Positions 5,169 through 5,327 of a stretch of DNA of 5,327 bases are shown one piece after another. Position 1 is the stretch's first letter; every line of letters starts with the position of its first letter. A program made the translations under genes and the position numbers. The DNA is from Acholeplasmataceae bacterium (GTDB lineage: Bacteria; Bacillota_I; Bacilli_A; ML615J-28; CAG-698), in assembly GCA_012841765.1 (NCBI GenBank), contig DUUA01000105.1:1-5327 (forward strand). The letters run 5' to 3'. Under the pieces are notes generated by a model that searched no databases, was not told the DNA's origin, and saw only the letters and a program-made list of their open reading frames with translations.

Positions 5169-5327
5169 ATGAAGAAATTAAAACGTGTCGGATTAGTAGC
5201 TTTATGCTTCTTTATATTTGGATTTATTGTTAGTTTTCTTACACATAATGGGTTATGGAGTAAACTTACGAAAGGGTTTGGTGTGATCCCTTTCTATATT
5301 TACCCTTTATTAGTAATCTTTATTTTC
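5169..5327 (+). CDS. N-terminal part of a membrane protein, cut by the window end
   Basis: AGGAGA at 5157-5162 is six bases before an ATG that opens a frame continuing to the last base, giving 53 residues with no stop. The product begins MKKLKRVG, has a hydrophobic segment at about 9-24, a polar stretch (25-38, THNGLWSKLTKG), and a second hydrophobic segment from 39 to the edge. This fits the start of a polytopic membrane protein; the first segment could also be a signal anchor. I cannot assign a family. The gene diverges from the tRNA-Gly gene. A TATAAT at 5102-5107 on the plus strand could be its -10, but I see no good -35. Confidence 0.7.
   Translation, partial: MKKLKRVGLVALCFFIFGFIVSFLTHNGLWSKLTKGFGVIPFYIYPLLVIFIF

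Overview
The DNA is strongly AT-rich and compact. Genes overlap or sit within a few bases of each other, ribosome-binding sites match AGGAGG closely, and every tryptophan in the called genes is TGG. The one TGA codon that ends a gene (3167-3169) lies in a classic ATGA start/stop overlap, so TGA looks like a stop (code 11, not the Mycoplasma code). This fits a low-GC Firmicute or a standard-code Mollicutes relative (Acholeplasma, Izemoplasma or Haloplasma type). That placement is inferred from composition and protein families only.

Region 1 (1-316) has no recognised gene. It holds a minus-strand terminator (56-84), a strong plus-strand terminator with a perfect 26-bp palindrome (207-237), and a putative promoter for what follows. 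Region 2 (317-2511) is a tight four-gene plus-strand operon: a DUF2085 membrane protein with Cys/His pairs, a YdjI-like SPFH protein with two C-terminal zinc ribbons, a four-helix membrane protein with an acidic tail, and a small zinc-ribbon protein with one C-terminal membrane helix. A hairpin terminator closes it. The set resembles the SPFH, zinc-ribbon and membrane components of the Bacillus PspA-YdjGHI membrane-stress system, reduced in size and with no PspA in view.

Region 3 (2590-4940) is a second plus-strand operon with an extended -10 promoter. It encodes an Ntdp/YgaC-like nucleoside tri/diphosphatase (DUF402), an aromatic-acid-exporter-family membrane protein (YqjA type) that overlaps it by 4 bp, and an unrecognised polytopic membrane protein. 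A long hairpin, probably bidirectional, ends it.

Region 4 (4984-5327) holds a minus-strand tRNA-Gly(GCC) with its own consensus promoter and terminator. Diverging from it is the start of a plus-strand membrane protein gene that runs off the window. I see no transposase gene, CRISPR array, phage gene or restriction system. The most interesting part is the SPFH/zinc-ribbon membrane operon.
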